A stretch of 64,000 nucleotides of DNA, from contig NZ_SWMS01000003.1 in NCBI RefSeq assembly GCF_005146945.1, positions 1-64,000 of the forward strand. The letters are read 5' to 3'. Below the pieces are notes generated by a model. It was not told the origin of the DNA, did not search any database, and worked only from the letters and a program-made list of their open reading frames with translations. Within the stretch, counting starts at the first letter, position 1, and each line of letters begins with the position of its first letter. This stretch comes from Prauserella endophytica. Its GTDB lineage: Bacteria; Actinomycetota; Actinomycetes; Mycobacteriales; Pseudonocardiaceae. This document shows, piece by piece, positions 16,935-24,758 of this stretch. Both the position numbers and the translations under genes were made by a program.

Positions 16935-17234
16935 ATGGCCAGGACAGGGATTCACCCTCGCGGTACCACGGCGGGACGGATAATCACCGGCATCGGTTCG
17001 GTGTTCGCGCTCATCGAGGTTCTGCACATCCTGCTCGTGGTGCTGGAGGCAAACGCCGCCAACGGCTTCGCCACCTTCGTCAGGTCACTCGCCGAACCGC
17101 TGGCGCTGTTCTTCCCCGGCCTGTTCCCGATCGACGAGCCGAGGCTCGCCGTGCTCGTCAACTACGGTTTGGCGGCGGTGTTCTGGCTCGTCGTCACGGG
17201 TCTGCTCGCCAGGGTGCTCGGCCGCACCCGCTGA
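16935..17234 (+). CDS. Small two-span membrane protein
   Basis: 99 residues with two hydrophobic segments (about residues 13-37 and 72-92) separated by a short loop. No family recognised. The last 150 bp overlap, on the opposite strand, the 3' end of the MerR-like gene. The ATG at 16935 is the first good start, but GC-rich spacing makes the ribosome-binding site weak. Confidence 0.6.
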   Translation: MARTGIHPRGTTAGRIITGIGSVFALIEVLHILLVVLEANAANGFATFVRSLAEPLALFFPGLFPIDEPRLAVLVNYGLAAVFWLVVTGLLARVLGRTR

Positions 17235-17555
17235 GCTGCGGCCGTCACGCGCGCGTGACAGCTGCCCTCGGAGCTCGCCGATCTCCCGGTAAGCGCGGGC
17301 CAGCTCGCGCTCCAGGTCCAGGATCCGGTGCGCCGCCGCGAGGTTGTGGCCCTCGTCGAACAGCTCGCGGAGCCTGCCCGCCTGGCCGAGCTGGTGCCGG
17401 GAGTAACGGCGGTGGCCACCCCGGGAACGCTCGGGCGACAGCACGCCCGCGTTGTCGAGGCTGCGCAGAAAGGGCTGCTCCACACCGAGGATGTCCGCGG
17501 CCTGGCCGGTGGTGTAGGTGGGGCGGTGCTCGTCGTCGAGGTGGTGCAGGTCCAT
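17085..17555 (-). CDS. MerR-family transcriptional regulator, HspR-like
   Basis: 156 residues as read. Residues 12-105 are a MerR helix-turn-helix and coiled coil (YTTGQAADILGV, then SRGGHRRYSRHQL and a helical dimerisation region). Residues after about 107 are an acidic, low-complexity tail encoded entirely antisense to the small membrane protein, so the tail may be an accident of a missing stop. Follows the DUF6292 gene by 17 bp on the same strand. DNA target unknown. Confidence 0.7.
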   Translation of the reverse strand: MDLHHLDDEHRPTYTTGQAADILGVEQPFLRSLDNAGVLSPERSRGGHRRYSRHQLGQAGRLRELFDEGHNLAAAHRILDLERELARAYREIGELRGQLSRARDGRSSAGAAEHPGEQTRDDEPEHRRQTVVDEHGEPRLVDREQAGEEQRQRFGE

Positions 17556-17572
17556 CGGTGACCAGCTCGTCC

Positions 17573-17977
17573 CTAGGCGTAGGCGGCCAGCCGCCGCGGC
17601 AGGTCGTCTGCGCTGCCCGCGGACCGGAACCGGGGCGGCTCGGGGTGCCGGTTCAGCGTGCCCTCGAGCATGCCGGCCGCGAAGCGCGCGACGGTGCGTG
17701 GCGGGGGCAGCACGCCGGAGTCGAGATAGGACAGAACGAGAAGGTCGTCACAGCATCGCGCCTCGACGGCGAGCGCCCAGCCGTTCTCCTCGTCCCAGGT
17801 GAGCGCCACGTCGAGCGCGGGGAACGAGCTGAGTCTGCCTTCGAGCGCGAGATAGGCGTTGACCGGTGGCTCCAGCTGGACACACGAGGAGTCGCCGCTG
17901 AGCCCCATGGCTTCACGGACGAGTTGGACGTAGTGGCGCAGCCCGCGCGCCGACGCTCCATGCTGTTCGAGTTCCAT
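17573..17977 (-). CDS. DUF6292 family protein
   Basis: 134 residues. The pattern VNAYLALEGRL...DVALTWDEENGWALAVE...LVLSYLDSGVLPPPRTVARF is that of the DUF6292 family, frequent and unexplained in Pseudonocardiaceae and often near small regulators. ATG at 17977 was chosen; a GTG at 17989 is an alternative. It precedes the MerR-like gene in a probable two-gene operon. An AT-rich patch at 18050-18110 upstream could hold the promoter. Confidence 0.7.
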   Translation of the reverse strand: MELEQHGASARGLRHYVQLVREAMGLSGDSSCVQLEPPVNAYLALEGRLSSFPALDVALTWDEENGWALAVEARCCDDLLVLSYLDSGVLPPPRTVARFAAGMLEGTLNRHPEPPRFRSAGSADDLPRRLAAYA

Positions 17978-18149
17978 GTGACGTCTCACCGCAGCAGCAT
18001 CGATGGGGAGGGGGCCGCCGACTGCTTGACGTAATTCGGATCCTACGTGGCAAAAAAAGAACCGCAAGTGGTCATTCCAGTGACGAATGATCGCGCTGGG
18101 CGTCCATAGTGGATCACCCAGCGCGGAGGGATTTCGCAGCGGTTACGCG

Positions 18150-19034
18150 TCAGTTCTGCAGGGGCAGCAGCTCGGTGGTGAACTCGTCGACGAACCGCGC
18201 CAGGTCGGTGCCGGGGGAGCCGGGGCGGATGACGAACTTCGTGAGCCCGGCGTCGAGGTACCGCTCGACGAGGCCGCGTGCGTGGGGCCAGCCGGTGGCG
18301 ACCAGGTCGGCCGGGTCGGCGTTCGGGCGGCGCCGCGTCGCGGCCGTCAGCAGGGAGTCCGGCACGCCGTCGGTCGCGACCGCGAGCGTGATCCCGTAGT
18401 GGTCGGCTTCGATCTCCCGTCCCGCCTCCGCGGCCGCGGTCTCGATGGCCTCGCGCCCTCGCCGGGTGTCCTCCGGCGTGAGGAAGCTGGCGAGCCAGCC
18501 GTCGGCGAGCCTGCCGACCCGCCGCAGCGCTGCGGGCGCCGCACCGCCGAGCCACAGGTCGAGGGGCTTCGCCGGCCGGGCGCCGATGCCGAGCCCGTCG
18601 AGGCGGAAGAACTCGCCGTGGAAGGTCACCTCGTCCTCGGTCAGCAGCAGTCGCACCACCCGCAGCGTCTCGTCGAACACGGCGGCCCTGCGCCCCTCCG
18701 GCACGGGGAACGCCGCCGCCTCGTGTGCTCTCGCGGGGCGCAGCCCGAACACCGGCAGCACCCTGGCCGGGGCCAGCCCGGCCAGCGAGGCCAGTTGCTT
18801 GGCGACCCGAACCGGATGCCTGCCGGGCAGCACGGCCACCCCGGTGCCGACCTTGAGCCGCTCGGTCCTGGCGAGCGCGTGGGCCATGCCGATGAACGGG
18901 TCGACCTGGTGGGACGACACCACCTCGGACAGCCACACCGAGTCGATGCCACGCCGTTCGAGGTCGTCGATGGCGGCCGCGAACTCCGCCGGTCCGGTCT
19001 GCTGCCCGAGGCCGATGCCGATGCGAATCTTCAT
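18150..19034 (-). CDS. LLM-class F420-dependent oxidoreductase
   Basis: 294 residues of the luciferase-like monooxygenase fold. The N-terminus MKIRIGIGLGQQTG and the region TERLKVGTGVAVLPGRHPVRVAKQLASL (about residues 65-90) are typical of F420-dependent members such as glucose-6-phosphate dehydrogenase relatives. The ATG at 19034 has a GAAGGG site and opens a clear TIM-barrel N-terminus. No partner identifies the substrate. Confidence 0.82.
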   Translation of the reverse strand: MKIRIGIGLGQQTGPAEFAAAIDDLERRGIDSVWLSEVVSSHQVDPFIGMAHALARTERLKVGTGVAVLPGRHPVRVAKQLASLAGLAPARVLPVFGLRPARAHEAAAFPVPEGRRAAVFDETLRVVRLLLTEDEVTFHGEFFRLDGLGIGARPAKPLDLWLGGAAPAALRRVGRLADGWLASFLTPEDTRRGREAIETAAAEAGREIEADHYGITLAVATDGVPDSLLTAATRRRPNADPADLVATGWPHARGLVERYLDAGLTKFVIRPGSPGTDLARFVDEFTTELLPLQN

Positions 19035-19078
19035 GCCCTTCACCAAACCAACCGGCCGGTCCGGTGTCCATGGCGTCG

Positions 19079-19503
19079 TCAGCTGGTGAGGATCTGCGGG
19101 GAGAGCACCTTGAGCATCGAGTAGGTGCAGGTCGCGCCGCCGTCCGGCGGCGGCCAGTTCGGTGACGGTTCCTCGGACCAGCGCGCGCGAGGTCGCGCGC
19201 GACGTGGTGCACCCAGGCCGCGTCTGACAATCCCGTTGCCGGCTGCGCGGGGCCAGCGCGGCGCTCGGTTCGTGCGGGGCACCCGCGCCCGGGGCATGCG
19301 TTGGCGGAAGGCCCGAGTACGGTCCGCCTGCGAGGGCCTTCCTCCGCGTGGCGAGGCACCACGCTGATCCCCGCTCGCACGGCAGAGGATTGTCAGACAC
19401 TGCCTGGTGCTCGGCGGCGTGCCGGTCGGCGAGCACCCGCAGTGCGGTGGCGAGCGCGAGCTCGGACCGGTAACAGCTGCCGGAGCACCGGCCGCAGCGT
19501 CAT
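19079..19503 (-). pseudogene. Remnant of a small gene following the molybdopterin oxidoreductase
   Basis: Coding pieces lie in different minus-strand frames in a sensible order. MTLRPVLRQL begins at 19503; one extra base (a run at 19471-19473) shifts the frame to YRSELALATALRVLADRHAAEH. The 195-bp element at 19213-19407 follows, then HHVARDLAR. An extra two bases near 19181-19189 shift the frame again to WSEE. A further deletion leads to the end CTYSMLKVLSPQILTS. Removing the element plus 5 flanking bases rejoins AAEH-HVARDLA in frame. The start lies 2 bp after the oxidoreductase stop, so this was its operon partner. Original function not recognised. Confidence 0.75.
19213..19407. mobile_element. 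195-bp MITE-like element with 21-bp terminal inverted repeats
   Basis: The ends (19213-19233 and 19387-19407) are inverted repeats matching at 18 of 21 positions, with a perfect 12-bp core GTCTGACAATCC. Similarity between the two halves continues inward, so the whole unit is nearly palindromic. It has no coding capacity. The flanks TGCAC and TGCTC look like a diverged 5-bp target duplication. It interrupts the pseudogene at 19079-19503. The parent transposon was not identified. Confidence 0.7.
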
Positions 19504-19505
19504 GG

Positions 19506-21833
19506 TCACTCCTTCGCCGGATCCGGCCGCACGGCCGCCGAGCCGGACTTGAACAGCGGCTGCTTGGAGGCCGGGTCCCATTCGGTGACGGTGAGCTCGT
19601 TGGCGGCCCGGTCGTGCTCGCCATCGGAGGTGTCCCAGTAGCCGTAGTGGAACGGCACGAACAGCACGCCGTCGCGGACGCCGCCGACGCGCGCCCGCGC
19701 GCGGATCCGGCCCCGGCGCGAGCTGACCACGGTCGGCGTGCCGTCGGCGATGCCGTGCGCGGCGGCGTCGGCGGGCGAGATCTCCACCCACACCTCGGGT
19801 TCGGCGTCCCGCAGCTCGGGGGTGCGGCCGGTCTTGGTCCTGGTGTGGAAGTGCACGAGTGTGCGGCCGGTGATGAGGTAGAACGGGAACTCGGCGTCCG
19901 GTGTCTCGTGGGCCGGCAGGTACTCGGCGGCCTTGATCATCGCCTTGCCGTCAGGGTTGAGCGCCGCGTAGTCGGTCCGCTCCAGCGGCGCGCCCGTGAC
20001 GAGGTCCTTGCCGTAGCCCTCGCAGTAGTCGGGGGCGGCGAAGAACCGGCCGTCCGCGTAGAGCCGCTCCGTGCCGTCGGGGTGCTCCTCGTCGCACGGC
20101 CATTGGACGCCGCCGAGCTTGCGAAGCCTGTCGTAGCTGAGCGCGGAGTAGTCGCACGGCCGTCCCTCACTCGCACGCTGCCACGCCGCGAACGCGGACT
20201 CGGCGTCGTGCCACGGCGGGAACGGTGCGCCGTCGTTGTCGCGGAAGTCCATGCGGCGGGCGTAGTCGAGGAAGATGCCGAGGTCGGCGACCGCGTCGCC
20301 GGGCGGGTCCACGGCCTGCTCGGACAGGTGCACGGTGCGGTCGGCGTTGGTGAACGTGCCCGTCTTCTCGCCCCACGTCGCCGCGGGCAGCACGACGTCG
20401 GCGAACTCGGCCGTCTCGGTGCGGAAGATGTCCTGCACCACCACGAAGAGCCGCCGCTGCCGCAGGATCTCCCGCACGCGCCGCAGCTCGGGCAGCGAGA
20501 CCGCCGGGTTGGTGCCGCTGATCCACAGCAGCCGGACAGAGCCCTGCTCGGCGTAGCGCAGCAGCTGCATCAGATGGGTCGGCGGGCCGTCGTGCGGGAT
20601 CCGCTCCTCCGGCACGTTCCAGATGCGGGCCAGGTCGCGGACGTGCGCGTCGTTGGCCCAGTTGCGGAAGCCGGTGAGGTCGCCGTTCGCGCCGCACTCC
20701 CGGGTGTTCTGGGCCGTCGGCTGCCCGTTCATCTGCAGCACGCCCGCACCGGGCCTGCCCAGCATGCCGCGCACGAGGTGCACGTTGTTCACCTGGACGG
20801 CGGCGGCGCTGGCCTGGTGTGACTGGTAGAAACCCTGCAGCACGGTGGACAGCAGCCGTTCGGCGCCGCCGAGCAGCGCCGCGGCCTCCCGGAGGTCGCG
20901 CTCGGAGACGCCGCAGATCCGGGCCACCCGCTCCGGAGGGTACTCTCGCACCCGTTCGGCCAGCTCGGCGTAGCCGACGGTGTGCTCGCGCACGTAGTCG
21001 TGGTCGACCCAGTCGTGTTCGACGAGCTCGTGCAGCAGCCCGTTCATGAGGGCGACGTTGGTGCCCGGCAGCGGAGCCAGGTGCAGGGTCGCCTCGAGGG
21101 CGACCGGCGTGCGCCGGGGGTCGACGCACAGGATCGCGGGCGGGTCGGCGCCCGCCATGCGGTCGAGCATCCGCTGCCACAGCACCCCTTGCGTCTCGGC
21201 GACGTTGTGCCCGTACAGGGCGAGGACGTCCGCGTGGTCGACGTCGGTGTAGGAGCCCGGCTGGCCGTCGCAGCCGAAGGACTCCTTGAGCGCCTCAGCG
21301 GCCGTCGCGGTGCACAGCCGCGTGTTGCCGTCGAGGTGGTTGGTGCCGATGCCGCCCCTGGCGATGGCGGTGAGGGTGTAGTACTCCTCGAGGAACAGCT
21401 GCCCCGTCGTGTAGAAGCCGATCGAACCGGGACCGCTTGCGGCGAGCAACTCCTTGCTGCGCTCGACGATCCTGCCCATCGCGGTGTCCCAATCGGACTC
21501 GACGAGCCGGTCGCCGTCGCGCACCAGCGGCCTCGTGAGCCGGTCGGCCGCGTGGTTCGCCTGCCACGCGTAGAGGTCCTTCGGGTCGAGCCTGCCCCGG
21601 TTGACGCGGTCGTCCTCCCGGCCGCGCACGCCGGCGATCCGGCCGTCCTTGACCGCGATGTCCAGCGCGTCGCCGTTGGAGTGCAGCAGGGATGCCGAGC
21701 GCACCCAACGGTCGACCGACTCAGGGACGACACCGTCCGCGAGCGCGGCGTCCACCCGCGTGGGCCACGGTTCCCCCTGGCCGTACGGAGTGCGCGCGCC
21801 CCATGGATCGCTGATCGCGTCCCTCGTCGGCAT
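19506..21833 (-). CDS. Molybdopterin oxidoreductase lacking N-terminal iron-sulphur cysteines
   Basis: 775 residues of the formate dehydrogenase/assimilatory nitrate reductase superfamily. Molybdopterin-binding regions (GQPTAQNTRECGANGDLTGF near residue 380; C-terminal MGD domain starting near residue 655 with YLITGRTLVHFHTRTKTGRTP) look complete. At the N-terminus, where relatives have CxxCxxxC for a [4Fe-4S] cluster, this protein reads SASLLHSNGDALDIAV with Ser, His and Asp at the Cys positions. The first Cys comes only after residue 150. Electron transfer to the active site may therefore be lost. The downstream partner gene is a pseudogene, so the locus may be decaying. ATG at 21833. Confidence 0.85.
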   Translation of the reverse strand: MPTRDAISDPWGARTPYGQGEPWPTRVDAALADGVVPESVDRWVRSASLLHSNGDALDIAVKDGRIAGVRGREDDRVNRGRLDPKDLYAWQANHAADRLTRPLVRDGDRLVESDWDTAMGRIVERSKELLAASGPGSIGFYTTGQLFLEEYYTLTAIARGGIGTNHLDGNTRLCTATAAEALKESFGCDGQPGSYTDVDHADVLALYGHNVAETQGVLWQRMLDRMAGADPPAILCVDPRRTPVALEATLHLAPLPGTNVALMNGLLHELVEHDWVDHDYVREHTVGYAELAERVREYPPERVARICGVSERDLREAAALLGGAERLLSTVLQGFYQSHQASAAAVQVNNVHLVRGMLGRPGAGVLQMNGQPTAQNTRECGANGDLTGFRNWANDAHVRDLARIWNVPEERIPHDGPPTHLMQLLRYAEQGSVRLLWISGTNPAVSLPELRRVREILRQRRLFVVVQDIFRTETAEFADVVLPAATWGEKTGTFTNADRTVHLSEQAVDPPGDAVADLGIFLDYARRMDFRDNDGAPFPPWHDAESAFAAWQRASEGRPCDYSALSYDRLRKLGGVQWPCDEEHPDGTERLYADGRFFAAPDYCEGYGKDLVTGAPLERTDYAALNPDGKAMIKAAEYLPAHETPDAEFPFYLITGRTLVHFHTRTKTGRTPELRDAEPEVWVEISPADAAAHGIADGTPTVVSSRRGRIRARARVGGVRDGVLFVPFHYGYWDTSDGEHDRAANELTVTEWDPASKQPLFKSGSAAVRPDPAKE

Positions 21834-21868
21834 GCGCGACGGCTACCCCGTGCGGGCGCAGGGAAACC

Positions 21869-22630
21869 TCAGTCGGACACGGCTCCGCACGTGATGTTGA
21901 GCGACGCCGACGTCATCGACGAGGCGAGGTCGGAGGCGGCGAACGCGGCCACGTTGCCGACCTCGGCGAACGTGGCGGCCCGCTTCAGCATCGTCTTGCC
22001 CACGATCATGTCGACGATCGCGTCGCGGCCCTCGAAGTCCTCCGGCAGCGTCTCGGTGATGCCGCCGGTGTGCAGGGTCAGCACGCGGATGCCGTACTCG
22101 CCGAGCTCCGCGGCCAGCTGGCGGCGCAGGATGTCGAGCGAGCCGAGCGCGACCTGGAAGCCGCCGATGTAGTAGTCGCGGATGGGCTCACGGCCCCCGT
22201 CGCCGCCGAAGGTGAGGATCACGCCGGAGCGCTGCCGGATCATGTGCCGCGCCGCGGCCCTGGTGGTGAGGAACGTCGAGCGGGTGGCATTCCGGATGGG
22301 GCGGTCGAAGTCCTCCAGTGACATCTCCACCAGCGGCGTGCCGTGCACGTCCTCGTACCCGATGACGTTGAGCGACACGTCGATGCTGCCCGCCGTCGCG
22401 GCGACGGCGTCAGCGTGTGCGTCGACCGCGTCCTCGTCCAGCGCGTCGAGCACGGCGGTCTCGGCCCGGCCGCCGTTCGCGCGGATGCGTTCGGCGACCT
22501 CGTCGAGCGTCTTGCGGGTGCGCCCGGCCAGGTGGACGGTGGCGCCTTCGCGGGCGAAGGCCGTGGCGACGGCACCGCCGACCGCTCCGGCGCCGCCGTA
22601 GATGATCGCGTTCTTGCTCCTCAGCAGCAT
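21869..22630 (-). CDS. SDR-family oxidoreductase with altered active site
   Basis: 253 residues with the SDR cofactor motif IIYGGAGAVGGAVA (TGxxxGxG variant) at residues 9-22. The usual YxxxK catalytic pair is replaced: the region reads RDYYIGGFQVAL, with no Lys four residues after either Tyr. I recall an actinobacterial SDR subfamily with the same YYxGGFQ pattern, so this is probably a natural variant and not damage. ATG at 22630 with a GGAG site. It is downstream of the ArsR-like/SRPBCC pair on the same strand. Confidence 0.8.
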   Translation of the reverse strand: MLLRSKNAIIYGGAGAVGGAVATAFAREGATVHLAGRTRKTLDEVAERIRANGGRAETAVLDALDEDAVDAHADAVAATAGSIDVSLNVIGYEDVHGTPLVEMSLEDFDRPIRNATRSTFLTTRAAARHMIRQRSGVILTFGGDGGREPIRDYYIGGFQVALGSLDILRRQLAAELGEYGIRVLTLHTGGITETLPEDFEGRDAIVDMIVGKTMLKRAATFAEVGNVAAFAASDLASSMTSASLNITCGAVSD

Positions 22631-22657
22631 GGTGCACTCCTTTGCCGGTTGCGACGG

Positions 22658-23443
22658 TCAGCGGAACGTGAGCCAGTCCCGCCAGCGGGGCAGTTCACGC
22701 CGGGCGACGGAGTCGGCGCCGGGGCCGTAGACCCGGCCGGTGACGTTCACCGAGAGCCGCACGCCGTCCATGGGGAAGCTGGAGATCGCGAACAGCGCCG
22801 GGGCCGGTGCCGTGCCGCGCAGCAGCAGGAAGTAGGGGCCGAGGTGCTCGACCGTGCCCGTGAGCGCCGGGGCGCCCTCGGGGGTGCGGAACTCGTCGCC
22901 CTCGGCGAGGCCGGTGAGGCCGAGCGAGTCCTTGAGCTCCGTGGTGACCTCCACGCGTGCCGTGCTCGGCGCGCCGGCCGGCACGCTGAGGTCGAGGCGA
23001 GCGGAGGGCAGGCCCGCGAAGTGGGTCACGTAGGCGCGCAGCAGCCGCAGAGACATCAGCCAGCCGGCACCGGCCTCCTCGGCGAGGTGGTCCCATCCTT
23101 CGCCGTCGGCGTGGATGCCACTGACGACGCGCACCACGCACGTGCCCCGCTCGCGTGCCTCGACGAGGAACTCGGTGGCGATCGTGGGCGAGGGGGCCTG
23201 GCCGCGCTCCTCGTAGGCGAGCCGGTGCGGCGGCTCCCACGCGGTGACCACGGCTGAGGCATCGGGCGCGAACGGTCCCCGGTGCAGCCGTACCGTCCCG
23301 CCCTCGCCGGGTTCGATGTCGGCGGGGAAGAACCAGGCCGCGACGCCCGACTCCGTGGCGATCGCCCGCCACACCTCTGCCGGGTCGGCGGCGATCTCCA
23401 CTTCGGACTCGCTGACGTGTGCGTCGCGCTCGTCGGCGGTCAT
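22658..23443 (-). CDS. SRPBCC-family (START/AHSA1-like) protein
   Basis: 261 residues. The first 150 match the helix-grip SRPBCC ligand-binding fold (VEIAADPAEVWRAIATESGVAAWFFPADIEPGEGG), usually AHSA1-type. A second, less clear domain of about 100 residues follows. The ATG at 23443 overlaps the stop of the ArsR-like gene by 4 bp. ArsR-SRPBCC pairs are common two-gene units in actinobacteria in which the SRPBCC partner binds a hydrophobic ligand; no ligand is known here. Confidence 0.8.
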   Translation of the reverse strand: MTADERDAHVSESEVEIAADPAEVWRAIATESGVAAWFFPADIEPGEGGTVRLHRGPFAPDASAVVTAWEPPHRLAYEERGQAPSPTIATEFLVEARERGTCVVRVVSGIHADGEGWDHLAEEAGAGWLMSLRLLRAYVTHFAGLPSARLDLSVPAGAPSTARVEVTTELKDSLGLTGLAEGDEFRTPEGAPALTGTVEHLGPYFLLLRGTAPAPALFAISSFPMDGVRLSVNVTGRVYGPGADSVARRELPRWRDWLTFR

Positions 23444-24033
23444 GCCGGTTCCTCGGGTGCGGCGACGGGCCGTGGATGCAGGGCGAGCATGAGCCGCTGC
23501 CACCGGCCGTCGGGCGCCTGCTCGTCGTGGTATTTCTGGGCGAGCCGGGTGATGGCCGTGGTGAGCTCGTCGGCGAAGGCCGCGCGGTCGGCGGGGGTCG
23601 CAAACCGGATCTCGGTGTCCAGCCCGTACACCGGCAGCCGTTTGTTCTGCCCCGAGGCCCGGCGGGCCAGCGTGCCCACGTCCCGGACGACCCGGGCGGC
23701 GAGCGAGATGAGGTAGGCGGCCGAGAGCCGGTTGTCCTCCCGCGCCGGGTCGCGCCTGCCGAGCGGCTCGGGCGCCACGATGTAGCCCGCGGCCGTGGCC
23801 ACCAGCAGCCGTTCGGTGAGCCCGCCCCACGTCCGCGTGCCGGCCACCTCCACCAGGCCGTGTGTCTCCAGCTGGCGGAGGTGGTAGTTGACCTTCTGGC
23901 GCGTCAGCCCCACGCGTGTCGCGAGGGTCGCGGCGGAGGCAGGCTCGTGCAGCTCGGCGAGCAGCCGGGCGCGCACGGGATCCAGTGCCACCACGGCGGC
24001 GGCCGGGTCGGCGATCACCTCGATGTCCTGCAC
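23440..24033 (-). CDS. ArsR-like winged helix regulator
   Basis: About 197 residues. A winged helix (LDPVRARLLAELHEPASAATLATRVGLTRQKVNYHLRQLETHGLVEV) covers about residues 18-64, followed by an alpha/beta region of unknown fold. Its gene is divergent from the TetR gene and overlaps the SRPBCC gene by 4 bp. The longest frame begins with a TTG inside the palindromic operator, so the GTG at 24033 is the more likely start. Confidence 0.78.
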   Translation of the reverse strand: MQDIEVIADPAAAVVALDPVRARLLAELHEPASAATLATRVGLTRQKVNYHLRQLETHGLVEVAGTRTWGGLTERLLVATAAGYIVAPEPLGRRDPAREDNRLSAAYLISLAARVVRDVGTLARRASGQNKRLPVYGLDTEIRFATPADRAAFADELTTAITRLAQKYHDEQAPDGRWQRLMLALHPRPVAAPEEPA

Positions 24034-24049
24034 AGCCCAAGGGAACCTC

Positions 24050-24080
24050 TTGACAAACGAATTTGTCAAGGGGTTACGAT
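24050..24080 (+). promoter_or_regulatory. Palindromic operator and promoter for the TetR gene
   Basis: TTGACAAACGAATTTGTCAA (24050-24069) is a perfect palindrome with 8-bp arms, placed between the divergent ArsR-like and TetR genes. Each arm contains a TTGACA -35 box. On the plus strand a TACGAT -10 box (24075-24080, spacing 19) lies 6 bp before the TetR ATG, so that transcript would be leaderless or nearly so. Most likely the TetR protein binds here and controls both directions. Confidence 0.7.
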
Positions 24081-24086
24081 CGCCCG

Positions 24087-24683
24087 ATGGAGACGGCTGA
24101 GCTGGGACTACGGGAACGGAAGAAGGTGGCCACCCGGCGGGCGCTGCACGAGGCCGCCGTGCGGCTGGCGATGGAGGAGGGCCTCGACAAGCTCACCGTC
24201 GAGGCGATCGCCGACGCCGCCACCGTCTCGCGCCGCACCTTCTCCAACTACTTCGCCTCCAAGGAGGACGCGCTGCTCTACGGCGACCGCGAACGGGTGG
24301 CCGCGCTGCTCCGCGCGGTGCGGGCCCGGCCGAGATCCGAGCCGCCGTGGACGGCGCTCACCGCCGCCACGCGCGAGCGTCTCGCCGAGCCCGGCGGCTT
24401 CGGCCCGGAGTGGGTGGCGAGGGCCCGGTTCATCCGCTCGCACGACTCGCTGCTGGCCCAGCAGATCGCCGTGTTCGCCTCGTTCGAACGCGACCTCGTC
24501 GCCGAGCTCCTGAGCCGAATGCCGCCCGGCGAACGCCCCGGCACGCGGGCCCGGCTCATGGCCGCCTGCTACCTGGCCTCGCTGCGTGTGGCGATGGAGT
24601 CCTGGCTGGACCGGCCCGAGGGTTCGTCGGCCGCCGAGGTGGCCGGCGAGGTGCTCGGCCAGGCGGGTGCCGGCTTCGCGTGA
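24087..24683 (+). CDS. TetR-family repressor
   Basis: 198 residues. The helix-turn-helix (TRRALHEAAVRLAMEEGLDKLTVEAIADAATVSRRTFSNYFASKED) covers residues 13-58; the ligand domain follows. The ATG at 24087 begins METAELGLRERKK, a normal TetR start, and sits just after the operator. It lies 75 bp upstream of an EthA-like monooxygenase on the same strand, recalling the EthR-EthA pair, although in mycobacteria those genes are divergent. Confidence 0.85.
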   Translation: METAELGLRERKKVATRRALHEAAVRLAMEEGLDKLTVEAIADAATVSRRTFSNYFASKEDALLYGDRERVAALLRAVRARPRSEPPWTALTAATRERLAEPGGFGPEWVARARFIRSHDSLLAQQIAVFASFERDLVAELLSRMPPGERPGTRARLMAACYLASLRVAMESWLDRPEGSSAAEVAGEVLGQAGAGFA

Positions 24684-24758
24684 GGGCGCATCCGGCCGCC
24701 TGCGGCTGGTAGCGTCGTCGCAAGGTGTTGTCACGCCGCCAAGGACGGGGGGAAGGCC

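Noticed and set aside
19407-20822. 471-residue plus-strand frame inside the molybdopterin oxidoreductase gene
   Set aside because: It lies wholly antisense to a recognised enzyme and shows no domain or normal amino-acid balance.
24034-24069. TTG start of the ArsR-like gene within the operator
   Set aside because: The codons fall inside the palindromic operator, and a GTG lies 36 bp further on; coding character begins there.
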